64,000 bases of DNA from Lutraria lutraria. Lineage: Eukaryota; Mollusca; Bivalvia; Venerida; Mactridae. Location: the NCBI GenBank assembly GCA_964023205.1, contig OZ026837.1, forward strand, positions 8,908,088-8,972,087. The letters run 5' to 3'. This document shows, piece by piece, positions 36,501 to 49,842 of this stretch (its first letter is position 1; every line of letters begins with the position of its first letter). Below the pieces are notes generated by a model. The model saw only the letters and a list, made by a program, of their open reading frames with translations. It had not been told where the DNA came from and ran no database searches. A program made the position numbers and the translations under genes.

Positions 36501-39500
36501 CCAATAAGAGGGTATTGCGATGAAGTTGACAGAACTACGAAAAAAAGACTGTTCTATAATTAACAGGTCTTAATATGCTGAAAGTACGATATAATTCCGT
36601 TTCATTGAAATTCGTTATTTTCAAAATGTCCCTCTTCAGCAGTTATTTAAGTTCGTGATTCCATATTTTTTAATTTCGGTGTTGACCCCACCATCCTCCT
36701 GATAGCATGAAGTATAAAATAGGGAACTGAAACAGTAGTTGTGTTTTTCGTCTGATGAGTCCGCTGCTGTGTTTTCAAACCTAGTTCCAGTGTCAGAACG
36801 TAGCTTTTCGAACTTTAAAATCACTTACTTCTGAATTTCTTACTTCACGTGTTCAAAATATTATCATAGAGATAAGGACGGGACTTTGTCTAAAGAATGT
36901 TGTTTATATCTACAGTAATACTCTTATTCGAAGGTAAATTTGTTCTGAATAATCTATCAATTTATGGTTTTAAAAGAATGACCTTTATTCACAGGGTGGT
37001 ATATATTCGGAGATGGCCGCTAACACAGATTTGGCTGTAGTTCTTAGTGTATGCCGTGGTTATCATCACAGGTAACTAAAAAGCAAAACGCTTTCATTAT
37101 GACGAAGGTCACTGCTGGTAGATATATTGATTGTCTACTATATGTATCAGTGATCTGTTACTTTACTATCAAGCACCATATCATAATCATTGGATAATGA
37201 TAAAATAACACTAAGAATTAATGATAACAGAGTGATATTATGAGCAATAGCAATCAATTAACCAAAATAACATAGTTATATTGGTAATAATGAAAATAAT
37301 TGACGTTTTATTATATTATTTGCTTAGTAATTAGTGTCATAAATACGATATACTCGTATATACACCGAATGTGTGAATAGTTATCATCGGGACGCTCTAC
37401 AATATATATAGACTATGTTCGGATGACACCCCAGTCAATACTCCTAAAAACTTACCAACCCTAACCCGCTCCCACACACCCCCTAAATACATTTATTTAT
37501 CTAAATATGTTGTTTAACGACTAATTTGACAGCTATGGTCATTCGAGAGCCGCCCCTGATAGAGGGGAGATAAGTTACGGGCGAACTTGGCATGTATACC
37601 CCTCTACTCTCTTCGAACAGTTGTCCTGTTTGTTTACCGTGCCAGGTGTAAGGCATTGGTATACGTCGCATTAACAACTTTCTCAAAGGCAACGTGAATC
37701 AAAGTAAGAGACACTGTCATGTACGTTTAACCCAAATGTTGCCCAGAAAGATTTGACTCGCCCGGATTTTGAATATGTTTTTTTTCTCTTTATAAACCGT
37801 CATTCACTGTATATAAAGTTTACTGGGCTGACATGGGAGTCAAAGAAAAAGATAAATGCGCATGTTTGTTCCTAATACATTAATTTAGATGACTATCCTT
37901 GTTGGTATATTTTCACTCTCTCAACAACAGTCACCTCATAACAACAGCCATTTTGTCACTCCCATAAGAGGTTGTTGTAGGCAGGTTGCACTAGCTGTAG
38001 GTCGAAGCCATCTTCTTTCGTTCTTTTTTTCTAAATACGTGAAAGGCGTGAAAACATAGGATGCTGCAAACACAACTCCTTCGTTCATACACCTAGCATG
38101 CATGACACGACTAGTCTGACAACGTTATAAATAGATCATAACTACATAAATATATCATTCAGGTTCATATGAAATATTAACCTCTGAGTATATACATGTA
38201 ATATATATTATAGCGAATGTTTCTGACTTAAAATGACCTAAAATATTTCTGTGCATAAATGTAATTAATATAATGTTACCATTTGAAGTGTTTTCATAAC
38301 CTAATTCAGCTTGAACGTTTAGACTAATCGCAAATACAGTGCAACCTCTCCAAAGCAACACCGTTTGTGACTAGCAAACCTTTGTTGTTGTTGTTAAGAG
38401 GTTGTTGTTCTAGAGAGGTTGAATTAATAGTTATATCATGCAGTGGGAAATAATCATGATGTTGTTAACGGGGGTTGATACTCAAGAGAGGGCCGCTCTG
38501 GAGAGGTTGTACTGTAGATGAGAAATGTGTGGATTTCATGAACATGTATTACTACACCGAAAGTAGATCGGTTTGTAAATGAAAAAAAGCGCAGGTTATT
38601 TATTATCCAAAATATATTGTCTACATTCTTGTTTAGATAAACTGTTGAACTGATGGGATCCAGGCGGCCTTAATACGAACGTGTTGATTGATTCACGGTA
38701 CGGTTACGGCAGTTACCGGTTTTTAAACTATGCAAAAAATGTTATTTTTACGTTTATTTTGTAACGAAATAGCGAACTATAAACTGCGTCCAGATGTGGA
38801 TGTTGTTAATTATGTATGTACAACTTAATGCAGAGTCGACAGCGATTTGAGAAGCACTGGAATCTGTCCAACTGCTGATATTTTCGTATTTATTCAACCA
38901 ATTGGGTTTAACGCCGTTTTTTTCAACAAATTTTCAGTTATATACAGCAGCTGATTCACCTATCCTTTATTTCCTGGACGATATTCTAACCAGTACTAAT
39001 CTACCCTTCCACAAGGAGCTTACATGTGAACTTCTCTGTATCGATATGTCTAATTCTCATGGAAGGGTATGACCTGTCGCGACTGGGACTCGAACCTGGA
39101 TCACCGGATTACAAATTGGGCGCACTGACCACTGGACCACGGTCGCGGTCTGTTCTTTTTACAAACATGCTAAAACGAAAAAACTCATATCTACTGAGAT
39201 TTATTTACCCTTCTGATTCAATTTATTTTTTACTTAGTCTATTATCTGTAATTATTGGAACTAAGAAATCCGTTTAGTGAAAATGCATCAATTAATATCT
39301 AAAGCCGTCCTATTTAGGATTAGCATTTTTACGCGTTCATACGAAGGTAGTCCAAAAATACACAGACAATTAGCTGAACTTTTTCTTTTCATGTAAGCTC
39401 AGACGTCCGAGAACATTTTCGGGTTTATAGATATCCACGATGTATACGACACATGAACATTTTCATTAGCTACTATAGAAACCACGTTTTACGTTCATTG

Positions 39501-42500
39501 ATTACAGAGCATTATAGAAAACATGATTTTGTTTAATGTTTATTTGTCAATAGCATCCCTCCAAATTACGTCACCTAAGCAATAATGTAATATAACAGAT
39601 ACTAGAATAAGGTTAAAATTATTCGTCGTCCACATAATTTTTGGGCAGCCCTCATATATGTGTAAGATTACTCTGTGACTGTTTCAAAGCTATAGGTCTT
39701 TCTTTCAATTGTGTTGATATGACTTTCTGAGGACCAAACGATATTCCAAATGACTTTGCTTACCTAAAATGAAGTCTAATAAATTATGTATGTTTTATGT
39801 CAGTCTTTTTCAGTGAAGCAACTTTAGAATTCTTTTTAAACAAAGATATGTCTTTTTTTCCAAAAATTGATCGCATTTTGCTAAGTAAGAAAATAGTTCC
39901 GACGATAAAACTGAGTTTCTGGTAATCAATTTTGAATTCTTGAAATATTAATAATTACTGCTGTATTTTTTTTATTTTATTTCTTTTATGTTTAAACAAT
40001 CAACCTTTTGAAACCGTTTCATATTACTTTCTTACAAAATAATGAGCATGATGTCGTATAATTTCCGTCAGTTTTTGCCGTATCGTAAATAATTTACGAT
40101 TTATGTTTTCACCCGCAAGTTATGCGAGTAATGTGTAACGTATTGAGCATTTTGCAAATACCAAAGATGTCGTTCATTGTGGGTATATTGAAATTCTATA
40201 CCACGAATTTCACGACAACATATAGCTCTAATCGCAAATTACAGCCATACATCATTCAATCATGAATGCATGCAGGTAATATAATGTTGCATTAACGGTT
40301 TCATAATCAATGAAAGTTGCTTTTTATAATGCATCAAACGTTTGGTTTGTGGTTCATTATTCTGAATAAATTCCCCGGTTTATTCAAAATGAAACAAATG
40401 CTGAAATAAAGGAGTTTATAAGACAAGTCCACCGATATACATAATATATATACAGTGCAACCTCTCCACAGCAACATCCTATTGGAGAAGCAATTTGGTT
40501 GTTGCTCTAGACAGGTTAAATCGCACAGTGGGAGAAGTCATGTTGCTGTTGAATGGAGGTTGTTGCTCAAGAGAGGGACGCTATGGATAGGTAGTACTGT
40601 ATTTAGAGGAGCGATGTAACTTGTATGACATTCTAATACCGGTATATCACCTTCGAATATCGCCTTCACTTTACAAATATGTACTACATTAATCTCCATT
40701 CAATAACCACTTTCCCTGATTTATTCCTTGAAGTATAAATTTGATAGTTTATATTTTAGTTTTAGTCATAATAAAGGCTGTTCTTTAAGAGTAATGTTGA
40801 ACTGTTCATATTCTGTAATAATATCTTAATTAGCAGTACTTATCACCCCATTCCTTATACGGTAATGAGACCCTCCATTCCGTATTACACAAACAAACAC
40901 TGGAAACATAATTAACTTGTACCAAAGAATATGTACCCTCCTCTTGATCTATAGTCCTGGGCCCGTTTCTTATAGATATACATAAGCTAAGATAACAATC
41001 TTGCTTATTGTGTACATTTCAGACTTTTAAATCTACGAGTGATAATGGATCTCCTAAAGAATAAAGGGGTTGAAGAATTATATATATTTACTAACAAGTG
41101 ATAGCAAGATATCAACATTTAATAAAAGTATTTCCCTATTACAGACATGTTTATGCATGGACCCTGTAATCATTGAGTCCCTGGTTCCCCTGTGTTGTAC
41201 AGAAATATCACAACATATAGACTCGAACAAAAATGAATCTAACGTAATACAAATTTAAACTCACAATGCAACCCCTCCAGAGCGACCCTCTCTAGAGCAA
41301 CAGCCTTCCTTTAGCGACAGCGTGTTTTTCCCACTGCATGATTTAACTATTAATTTAACCTCTCTCTAGAGCAACAACCTCTCAACAACAACATAATTAT
41401 GCTACCCTCAAAGGGTGTTGCTTTGGAGAGGTTGCACTTTACTACTGTAAGCTTTCTATTGTCTTACTATATAGAGTATAAACATAAACACAATTGACTC
41501 TGACACAATTAATATATCTTGATTAGTATTGTATTACAAATAACTTGATATACAAGCATTTACTTGACATAATTATTGACGTGTGATTTGTAGCAAACGA
41601 CCTTATTGAATATTATAGCCATATTTTCTGAATAGATAGATAGATAACTGTTCATTTGCATGCGATATACATTTACGTACACATCAAACATATGAAATAT
41701 GACCTACACATGAAAAGAACATGGCCTTTAAATGCACATTTTGCTTTTATTCCCTTTCGGGTTTAAGGTCGCACAAAACAGTCACAGTTTCTAGTCCTAG
41801 ACAAAAAGATGTCTATCAAATGGGCCTCAGAAGCGCATGGGTAAAGTTTCAGCAACATCTTAAGAACAGTATACAGTCATACATGTGAACAAGGGCCATC
41901 CTTGGGAAATACATAATGTGACCTTTACTGACAAGTGACCTTTATGTGGAGGTCATTTCGTCTTAAATAATTAACGAAGATTTTTCAAAGAATGGCCTTT
42001 ATTCACAGGATGACGTTTATTTGGAGGTGGCCACAAACTCGGATTTGACTGTATAATATACTATAAAAAAAATCCTGATAGTTGTGGTGTGCCTAGATAT
42101 GAACAGAATGCTGCGCATGTGTTTGTCAGTCATAATGTTATTTTTAATAACATAACTATTATACAATAAAAATCCGGAACAGCTTCTAGGTAACAAAGGC
42201 ATGTTTCATATCAGATCCAATTTTATCCCCAGCTTCTTAATATAAAGAATCTACATAATCCGACAAGATAGTTCCAGTCTTAGGCCAACCTTAATAAACT
42301 TTATTTTATGACACGTACTGCTTTCATTAGGCATAAAACTAAGTTCCTGATTTACCTTCTTCTGACCGAACTGTCGGTATTTTTTTACTTGACTCTTAAC
42401 CCTGATTCGGTCTCGGTTAATATTTCTCTTGTTAATATTTCTGTATGAATCATACATGTTTCTCTGAACTCAAAAATATGTTTGAATTAGAAATGGGTAC

Positions 42501-44484
42501 AGAATACACGAATGGGCGCTGGGCGCTATGTCAAAAAGGAACTACAACTGAAATTGGTCGGATTTTAATGGGAATCTAAGTTGACTTGTATTTTATCATT
42601 ACAAACCTTCATGTAATATATGAAATAAATCCATGAAATATTTCTTGAGTTATCGCTCGGAAACCAAAATTTGGACTTTTTCATGAGAGGTATGTTGTGG
42701 GGTGCATCCTTTGATGTTTTCGGTGTTTTTATCCCCACGAGTTGCACCCCACAAGTCTAAATTATTCTCACAATTCCAGTGTGTACGTAATTGAAACACA
42801 CAATGGCAAAACGTACCAACCCTAATCCAAAACATAACCCCATAACCATCATCTGGTGTGTACGGACGGACGGGCGGAAGGACGGACAGGGGGAATACTA
42901 AATGCCCTTCCGCAGTTTCTAATGGCGGGGCATAAAATAGTTTAGCCGACTTAATGACTTACTGATCCTACATTTGGGGGGAAGGGGTTGTCAGCAGAAA
43001 CCAGGTATTTATTTTTTGGCCTTAGTAGACATTGATTCATAAATAATATGATACGCAAAAATAGTCAACGTAATATAATGAGTAATGTTATACTAATTGT
43101 ATTTTAATCATAATGCACATGTCAATAATAGCTTGTGATTAGTTATAAACGAGATAATCTCGCCTAATACGCTTTATTTGCATTTGTTCGCCGAGTCATA
43201 CATACGATCTGTAGAAAATATATCCCTAAATCGTGACAGCTTTCTGGCACGTGTTAGCTTCGTTAATGTTGCATAACTGATATTATATTTAACGTCCCCC
43301 AAAACTGCACGTATGTTTCCTAATTATTCTGTTTTACCATTTCGATTTAAAATTCTTAAAGGATTGTATAATTAAGTGAAAGTGTCAATTTTCTCACTTA
43401 CAGCCGCAGTTGGTTGTTCGATTTATATACCAATTTCTTTATTACTCCATTTATTTATTTACTTTTACAATGTATTAATTTGAAATTTAAGAACAGCATT
43501 TATATTTGGGTGATTTAGATCTGGTAAAATTGATTGCTCGAAAAACAACCTAATTAATAATTATGTCGAACGAAGGACCGGAAACGAACAGTAGTAACGT
43601 GCGGCCTCGGCGTTCCATTAGTTCCAACTTACTGTTTGCCAGACAATGCAGATCTCAGACATAAAATATTTAGCTTTATTATCAGAGATATGATCGAAAT
43701 ATGCTTAAAATATCATCTAAAAGTCAAGAGAAAATTATCAGTATGTGTATAGAATGAAGACATAATGTTAAGGAAGATGAACAAACTAACTTCGATGCTC
43801 TTTTTAAGTATGCATGTACAAGATTTACAAATCACAAGAAAAGTAATAAATATAAACAGGGAAAATGCATTTTTCTTAGATTACGCCAGAATCATAATAA
43901 CATAAATATAGAATTAAATTCTTAACGTGTATAAAACGGTAAATTGATGATATAGGAAAACTACTAGTATCACTAAAATGGGAAAAAAACACTATAGAAA
44001 TGAAACATAGAAATAATTAATAAGTGAATTTAAATAAAGATATATGATTATAATTCTGTTATATTCTAAAATTCAAATATATATAAAATATTAATTGGTG
44101 TAAGAATATAGTCCATACCTGGACGACCATTTTATAAAACTCGATTCTTGGAAGAATTCAAATAAATCTGTTGATAAATTTGTGTGAATTTTTTTTATGC
44201 TTTACAATTTAATCAATTCACACAAAGAAATCGAGTATTCAACGTAAATGTTGGAATGAAGATAAAAAAAGACCACCAGGTAATCAACCATGCGTGCTCA
44301 ATGATTTTCCACAATTGCCATAAAATACAATACGAACGTTATGCATTCCTGCTCTGTACAGATTTCAAAGCGTTCTCACCATAAATGATAAAGTGTGATC
44401 AAACGGGTACTTACTGATTGCTTTCATATAATCCTCGAAGTTTTCAGAACTTTCAATTTTCCATTTGCCAACAACGCTTGCCAT
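33540..44484 (-). CDS. Fatty acid-binding protein (intracellular lipid-binding protein family)
   Basis: Four exons on the minus strand (44484-44415, 35132-34945, 34577-34476, 33590-33540) encode 136 residues. This matches the family's 4-exon plan and intron phases (1, 0, 0) and its usual 130-140 residues. The protein is a cytosolic ten-stranded beta-barrel that carries fatty acids or other hydrophobic ligands. Visible landmarks are the N-terminal GKWKIESSENFEDYMKAI signature, the FTLGKEMDSMTLDGR beta-turn region and the C-terminal CVRKFSKV. The carboxylate-binding triad Arg...Arg-x-Tyr reads Arg (SHVRKG), Arg-x-Phe, so one hydroxyl contact is lost while both arginines remain. No signal peptide is present, as expected. 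The start is the only ATG giving the family N-terminus. Intron 1 is about 9.3 kb and carries many repeats. The vertebrate subtype cannot be assigned. Confidence 0.95.
33649..33808. mobile_element. MITE family 1, full-length copy
   Basis: The ends are CAGTACAACTTTTCTTGAGC and, reversed, CAGTGTAACCTCTCCAAAGC, flanked by TA on both sides. The interior has TTAACTATTAATTTAACCTC. It lies in FABP intron 3, 59 bp upstream of the last exon. Confidence 0.8.
33841..34045 (-). repeat. Possible SINE or retroposon tail
   Basis: Read in reverse, the GTTGCTGGTGCGCCATAAAA block resembles conserved 3' domains of molluscan SINEs. A head was not found, so this is tentative. Confidence 0.35.
36937..37037. mobile_element. 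MITE family 2, 3' half
   Basis: AAAGAATGACCTTTATTCAC, then GGAGATGGCCGCTAACACAG and GGCTG before TA, match the right half of the complete copy at 13383-13545. The left half is missing. It lies in FABP intron 1. Confidence 0.6.
37910..37992. mobile_element. MITE family 1B fragment
   Basis: TCACTCTCTCAACAACAGTC, then AACAACAGCCATT and GAGGTTGTTGTAGGCAGG match the right half of the 32148-32293 element. Confidence 0.6.
38337..38514. mobile_element. MITE family 1, full-length copy
   Basis: The ends are CAGTGCAACCTCTCCAAAGC and, reversed, CAGTACAACCTCTCCAGAGC, with TA on both outer sides. This is one of the best-preserved copies. Confidence 0.83.
38893..39150 (-). mobile_element. SINE B, full-length, minus strand
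   Basis: On the minus strand the head starts at 39150 with an A box GTGGTCCAGTGG, the loop TTTGTAA and a perfect B box GGTTCGAGTCC (39096-39086), resembling tRNA-Thr. The body follows and the 3' domain ends with GTTGAAAAAAACGGCGTTAA. The copy at 51112-51366 is collinear. It lies in FABP intron 1. Confidence 0.8.
40453..40599. mobile_element. MITE family 1 copy
   Basis: The ends are CAGTGCAACCTCTCCACAGC and, reversed, CAGTACTACCTATCCATAGC, with TA on both sides; the interior is slightly shortened. Confidence 0.8.
41264..41438. mobile_element. MITE family 1 copy, opposite orientation
   Basis: It starts CAATGCAACCCCTCCAGAGC and ends, reversed, AGTGCAACCTCTCCAAAGC. The internal order (TTAACTATTAATTTAACCTC before TTTGCT-type block) is inverted relative to 38337-38514. 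Confidence 0.78.
41874..42051. mobile_element. MITE family 2, complete copy
   Basis: The ends are CAGTCATACATGTGAACAAG and, reversed, CAGTCAAATCCGAGTTTGTG, with TA on both sides. The interior is collinear with 13383-13545. Confidence 0.75.
42840..42930 (-). repeat. Head of the TTATGCCCC / GTCCGTCC repeat, minus strand
   Basis: In reverse it reads TTTATGCCCCGCCATTAGAA, GGAAGGGCAT and a GTCCGTCCTTCC run, matching the start of the 7226 element. Confidence 0.6.
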
Positions 44485-45012
44485 TGTGCTGAATAGTGTG
44501 AAATATATCAACCTTCTAGCTTAAATTTAAACTGTTATAACCAACTCGATTCAGATACAATGAATTCTCCCGAAGAAAAATATTATTTGTATTACGTTAT
44601 TTGCATGTGGTATTTCCAGAAATTCAGCAAATACAAATTTTGTATCTATTTCACGAAATTCAAAATAGACTACTTATAGTCGATGTTTATCTGGTTGTAT
44701 CCGATGTTATAATGAAGCGAGTGGTAAATTTCTGTCGCTATTAATACCAAGTCACCATCAATCCTAGCTCGGTGTGGAATGCAACAACGAGCTTTGAAGA
44801 ATTCTCGCTATCTGGCAAACAAAGGGAGATAATAATCATTCATCGCCCTAAAAACTTTACTGGTACCCGGCTTTTGACATTAAAAAGAAAACATAGGGTT
44901 AGAGTCCGCGGGAACAAGCTCACAAAAACAAAAACTCAGATGTCAATTATCTGATTACTAGTCAGCCATGAATCATGTAAAATACCAAATCGTTCGGTAT
45001 GTTGTGCAAAAG

Positions 45013-45966
45013 AGGATGAATACCACTTTTTTAGTTTTACTAGGAAAATGGTAACACGTGTTTGCCGATCTTTCATATGAGCAGTTATTTGCACGTGCTG
45101 GTTATTTCAAAATTAGAAAATTTAATATATAATTTGCGCAATATGTTCTATATTATTTACCAGTAGTACATTCCCAAATAATTCTATCTGAAACGTACAA
45201 GCAACTGAACACATGGTACGACATCTTTAGTCAAATTGTGCCGGATGCGAATCTCAAAACTCCGAAGTAAGCAAACATTCTCAGAAAAAAAACATCTCAC
45301 CTTTTCCAGATAACTACCTTCACAACAATGGACAGTCAAGAATTCAGTGCTAAAGTCCCTAACTCTTTCCTAATGGGAACTGTACTATATACAGTAATGA
45401 TAAACTGGATCTTCAAATTATGAACCTTTAGTTATTATGAATACTTTCCATTTACATACGCTTAATTAACTGATAGCAATGGTTTCAACAAACCTACGAT
45501 CAGAGGATCTCAGCGAGATGGTTTAAGTAACTTAAAAACGATTGAAATCGATAAACCTGTCAAAGAGTTACATAAAACAAATGCTATGATATATATCTAG
45601 CTATCCGTTCTAAGCAAAATGTTTGTAGAATTTTCATCGAAGCCAGACTTTATGTGTATTTGTTGACGTCATGAAAATGTATACACACATTTCTATACAA
45701 CCAATTCTATATGCACCCATCTGTATGGTCAAATGGACCACCTAAACTATAGCATCTGCAAGCAATTTTGTTCCTTGAAATAAACAAACGCTCCTTGCTG
45801 TATGAACTAGTATTTTTTCATGAAGAAATAAAATCATCCCTATAGCATAGCACTTTACCGTAAGCTGAATTTGTAGACTTGTTTCTATTAGTTGATAGAT
45901 TGCGCAGTAGAGGATGAATACCATTTTTAGTTTTACTAGGAAAATGGTAATGCATTTTCGCCGATT
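45013..45966. repeat. Pair of 55-60 bp direct repeats
   Basis: GAGGATGAATACCACTTTTT...TAGTTTTACTAGGAAAATGG at about 45013-45075 recurs as GAGGATGAATACCATTTTTAGTTTTACTAGGAAAATGG at about 45911-45966, same orientation, about 900 bp apart. The family is unknown. Confidence 0.7.
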
Positions 45967-47266
45967 ATTTCTAACTTCTGTTGCAGTTCTCGTTTGCATT
46001 TTGGCCAAGGAGTGTATAATTATGTTGTGCAACGTTGTACAGCGCTACAATTCATTTGTTTTAATATTTTCTACAAAAAAGTTTGATACTTCAGCTTTAC
46101 TAATTTTCCAATCAATCCAATGTGTGACGTGTTATTATAATGAGATAAGAATGTTTAACTCAGAGTTAATGAAAAGAAAACAATTCCTATGAATTATTTA
46201 CATTTTAGTTCAGTTCTGTGAAGTCCTGTTTGATATACGAAAGTTCGATAAGTACAAAAGGACTTCGAACATGTGGTTTCCATGCTAAGAATTGCAGAAA
46301 TATGAAACAACATACCGTCTGCACCGAAGAGAATCCATAAATGTCAGGTTTGTTCAGTCCTAGTGAGATGACGAAAATAACTTTGCACTAAAGGTACGCT
46401 ATAAGTAAGAGAGAACATAATTAGTCAGTCACCTGTATGACAGTATAATTAACGCAGTGACTTGTAATATATGATCTCATAGACGTTATGTTCACCCGTT
46501 TCGAGAGTTTGGCCATCGAACCTCGTCTTAATTCGTGAGTACAAAATCGGTACATGTTCTCTGCGACAATTTGACTACAGACATACTGTATAAATCCATC
46601 CGTACACCGCCTTCGTGAAGAAATTGACAGACACTGACTGAGAACATCGTCGGTACCATAGAACGATGCGGGAACAAGTGTATTAATGTACAAAATGAAA
46701 ACCAGTCAACTTATTTAGTTATATAGATAGAGAGTGATAAACGATCGGAACAAACGAACTCGTAAAACCAAGCGCCTATGGTCGGTACTGGGTCAGAATC
46801 TAGAAAAACTTATATGATTTTCCTCTGATTATGGGTATATACATCCGTTAGTCTGAAAACAGGCGTAAATCCCGATAATATCATAAACATTGAACATGTC
46901 ATAAGTAATACCATGTTTAAACTTACGAGGCATACGATGCCATTTTCTTGTCAGAAGTGCTAAATGAACAGTGATCAGTTAGTCAACATAAAAGTACATC
47001 GTACGTGCACAAGCAGCATACATAATCAACTGTTTTTACTCTACCAAAACAATTTCATGACACTCCCTATCTAAAGAATTATACACTCACGCGATCAAAT
47101 GGTAACGAACAAATTAATTATCGATTCAAGAGCAACAAGTACAAGAAAATGAAATGATTTGGCTATCTCAGAGCACATCTTCGTATTATATCTAAAACAA
47201 ATATCAAACATGAAACAAAAAAAATATGACACTGAATGCAAAGAACGACGTAAAACTGGTAGAGAG

Positions 47267-47489
47267 CCACCTCCGTGCTAGAGTGGTTAAGGTCGCTAAC
47301 TTCAAATCACAGTGACATCTCACTGATTGAGAGTCGTGTGTTCGAGTCCAGCTACCAACCATGTCTCTCTATGTGAGAAAGTAGTCAGTTGCTCACGGAG
47401 GATGGGAGTCTAGTACTGGTTCTTCCCGGGTAGGTGGTGAGGTGAACTGTCTGCCGTAAATGACAAGGGGCGTAAAACTCAATCAAACC
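47267..47489 (+). mobile_element. SINE A, full-length copy
   Basis: A box TGCTAGAGTGG (47276-47286) and B box TGTTCGAGTCC (47339-47349) are followed by the same body as 17578-17800 (TATGTGAGAAAGTAGTCAG, GGATGGGAGTCTAGTACTGG, GGTGAACTGTC) and an AATCAAACC tail. Confidence 0.8.
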
Positions 47490-48494
47490 AACATGGTCGA
47501 CCGGTAGATACAGTTTAGAGAATCTCAGAGCAAACTTCTCTGCACCAAACACGTCACGTGACTTTATGATTGTAAAATGGCTGATATTCGCTTAAAACAC
47601 ATAAATATACTAAGTCAATCAAAGATTACGTCGTGACAAATGAGAAAATACGCGAATAACCAATAACAAGTACATGATCGTTTGCCTCGCATTCAGAATT
47701 TACTTCTTATCTCGAGAATAAGATATTCACCATGAGTTACAAATCCTTCACATACAGATATTGCCCCCATGCTTGATTAGCCGATGTTTCAGCTCCATGC
47801 TGGGAGCAATTAATCTTCTGTATCACTCTAGACACTTCGTAGAAAATATCCTAATGAAACATGAAGCCACAAATATCCTTATTTTTTAGATAATTGGCAT
47901 TTTGTTCAGGGAACTTACTTTCAGTATCCCATCGATATTATCGACATTTCTGTAAGTATAAAATTTGATGGAATCCATTAGTTAATACTGTAGGAATGTC
48001 GACTAATTATTTTTCTACTTGATACAAAGATGTTTTCATTTTCGTTTACGAATTGATTAATTCATATATGATTTCTAATTGCATTTGAGTGCATCAGTTT
48101 CTTTAGACAAGGGAGACTTCTTCTGTGTAACGTTTAATTAGTATAGTGATGCAAATTTATACTTAAATCTTCCATAATTTCTTATAGGATTAAAAATTAA
48201 ATATTTCTAATTTGGCATTCATGAATAAATTGATTTATAAAGCTACAAAGATTACCAAATATATGTTTGTTTACTCTTTCATCAACTATATTTCCTACAA
48301 AAAACAAGTGTAAAAGCAACACTTGTCACCCTGTGGAAGTCGTTGTTAAGAAACCATCAGCTTCCTGTGCAAAAGTGCATCATGATTAAATTAGGAAATG
48401 AAATCGATGCTTTACCAGAGAACAATTAATAACTCGAACTCAATGTGGTTTCTTTTCCCATAATGTTTAAGTAATATAATAAATATCAGTCAGG

Positions 48495-48700
48495 ATCGCG
48501 TGCGGCATGTTAATTACAAACATGATCATTAATAATTATAGTACTTTCTGCGAAATCATCCGGAATTTGAATAGGTACAGGAGAATTAGAATGTATCCGA
48601 CATTGCAATCACTTAGTGCATGCTGGCATACAACAGTTTAGTTAGACTTTCTTCTTATTTCTGTTTGGAAATTGGAAATTAATACAAGCGATGTACTTTC
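48495..48700. repeat. Left partner of a long-range direct repeat
   Basis: The block GGATCGCGTGCGGCATG, ACAAACATGATCATTA, GCGAAATCATC and GCATACAACAGTTTAGTTAG has diverged but collinear counterparts at about 57605-57790. Confidence 0.45.
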
Positions 48701-49737
48701 CGTTCTGGTCTCTGAATTAGAGACAAATGTTCACCCTTTATCGATGTACATCTCACAAAATATGTTCATTTTTCGATTGGCTAAAAGTTTCAATGCTATT
48801 TTGCTGAATTCTATTGTATTGAGCAACGAACCTTGGGCATCAAAGGCACATTCACATTGATTAAAGGTATATTACATATTATCTTATTTACAGGTGGGCA
48901 AATACTTGCCTTTGGTACACAAAATAATACAAATGCAATACAAACATGACAGAACAGAAATATTATAGAAAAATGAATGCAAATACAATACAAAAAAAAT
49001 CCATTAATTTTGTATATTGAATAAAGGTACATTCATATTAAAGACACATACATAAAAGTACATTCACAATGAAGGTACATTCATGGATATCTATGGAGTT
49101 TGGATATAATAAAGGATTCAGCGTGAAGGATAGAGACATATCCAAGTTCTATATAGTAAAGTAGAATATGTACTTGATGTACTACTAAATTTTCAATTTA
49201 TCCTTAGCATCTGGTATGATAAAATTGCTAAAAACCATTTGACCTAAAAGTTTTTTGATGAAGTGCTCTTGATGCATTGCAATAATTGTCAGCTCGCTGC
49301 AAAAGATGAGAATACAAACTGGCAGTCGTTCATTTTCCTGATGATAACTGACAATGTTCCATTACCTGCTGTTTATTCTAAACGAAGTTATATAATTCTT
49401 CCCTTTATTACCAAAGAATTTCCGATATCAACTGGTGACCACCAGTCACTTAGTACAACCACTTTACCACAAGTAAGAGCAAAGTAAACAATACATATTG
49501 TCAACATTTACATAACCAGCTCAGATTGTTAAGATTGCAGCTATTATGTATCAAATTTAATCTTACGACCATATTTATTGTCTAACACTTCTCGGAAACA
49601 GGTACTCGTGAAACGATCAAACCTCATTTTAAAAAAAGATGCCATCTGTATGCCAACTTAAGGTACACCGGTGACTACACCATAACACTGTTCAAGATAA
49701 TCTTACAAAACCTAAGTACACAAATAAATAGTACATA

Positions 49738-49842
49738 CAAAGCAACCTCTTCAAAGCAACATCCTTTGGGAGTACCAAACTCATTCTGTTGCTGAAGGGA
49801 GGTTGTTGCTTAATAGAGGGTCACTCTGGCAAGGTTGTACAG
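49738..49842. mobile_element. MITE family 1, short copy
   Basis: AAAGCAACCTCTTCAAAGCAACATCC is the left end; GCAAGGTTGTACAG is close to the right end. About 105 bp, internally deleted. Confidence 0.65.

Noticed and set aside
37501..37692. 63-codon minus-strand frame in FABP intron 1
   Set aside because: It is short, intronic and without recognisable motifs; it may be a fragment of an unclassified repeat.
39086..39150. Possible functional tRNA-Thr(TGT) gene on the minus strand
   Set aside because: A and B boxes are good, but the anticodon stem does not pair properly and the sequence continues directly into a SINE body with the conserved tail domain.
46421..46693. 90-codon minus-strand frame with several cysteines upstream of the FABP gene
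   Set aside because: No recognised family, no splice context joining it to FABP, and FABP already has its full N-terminus.
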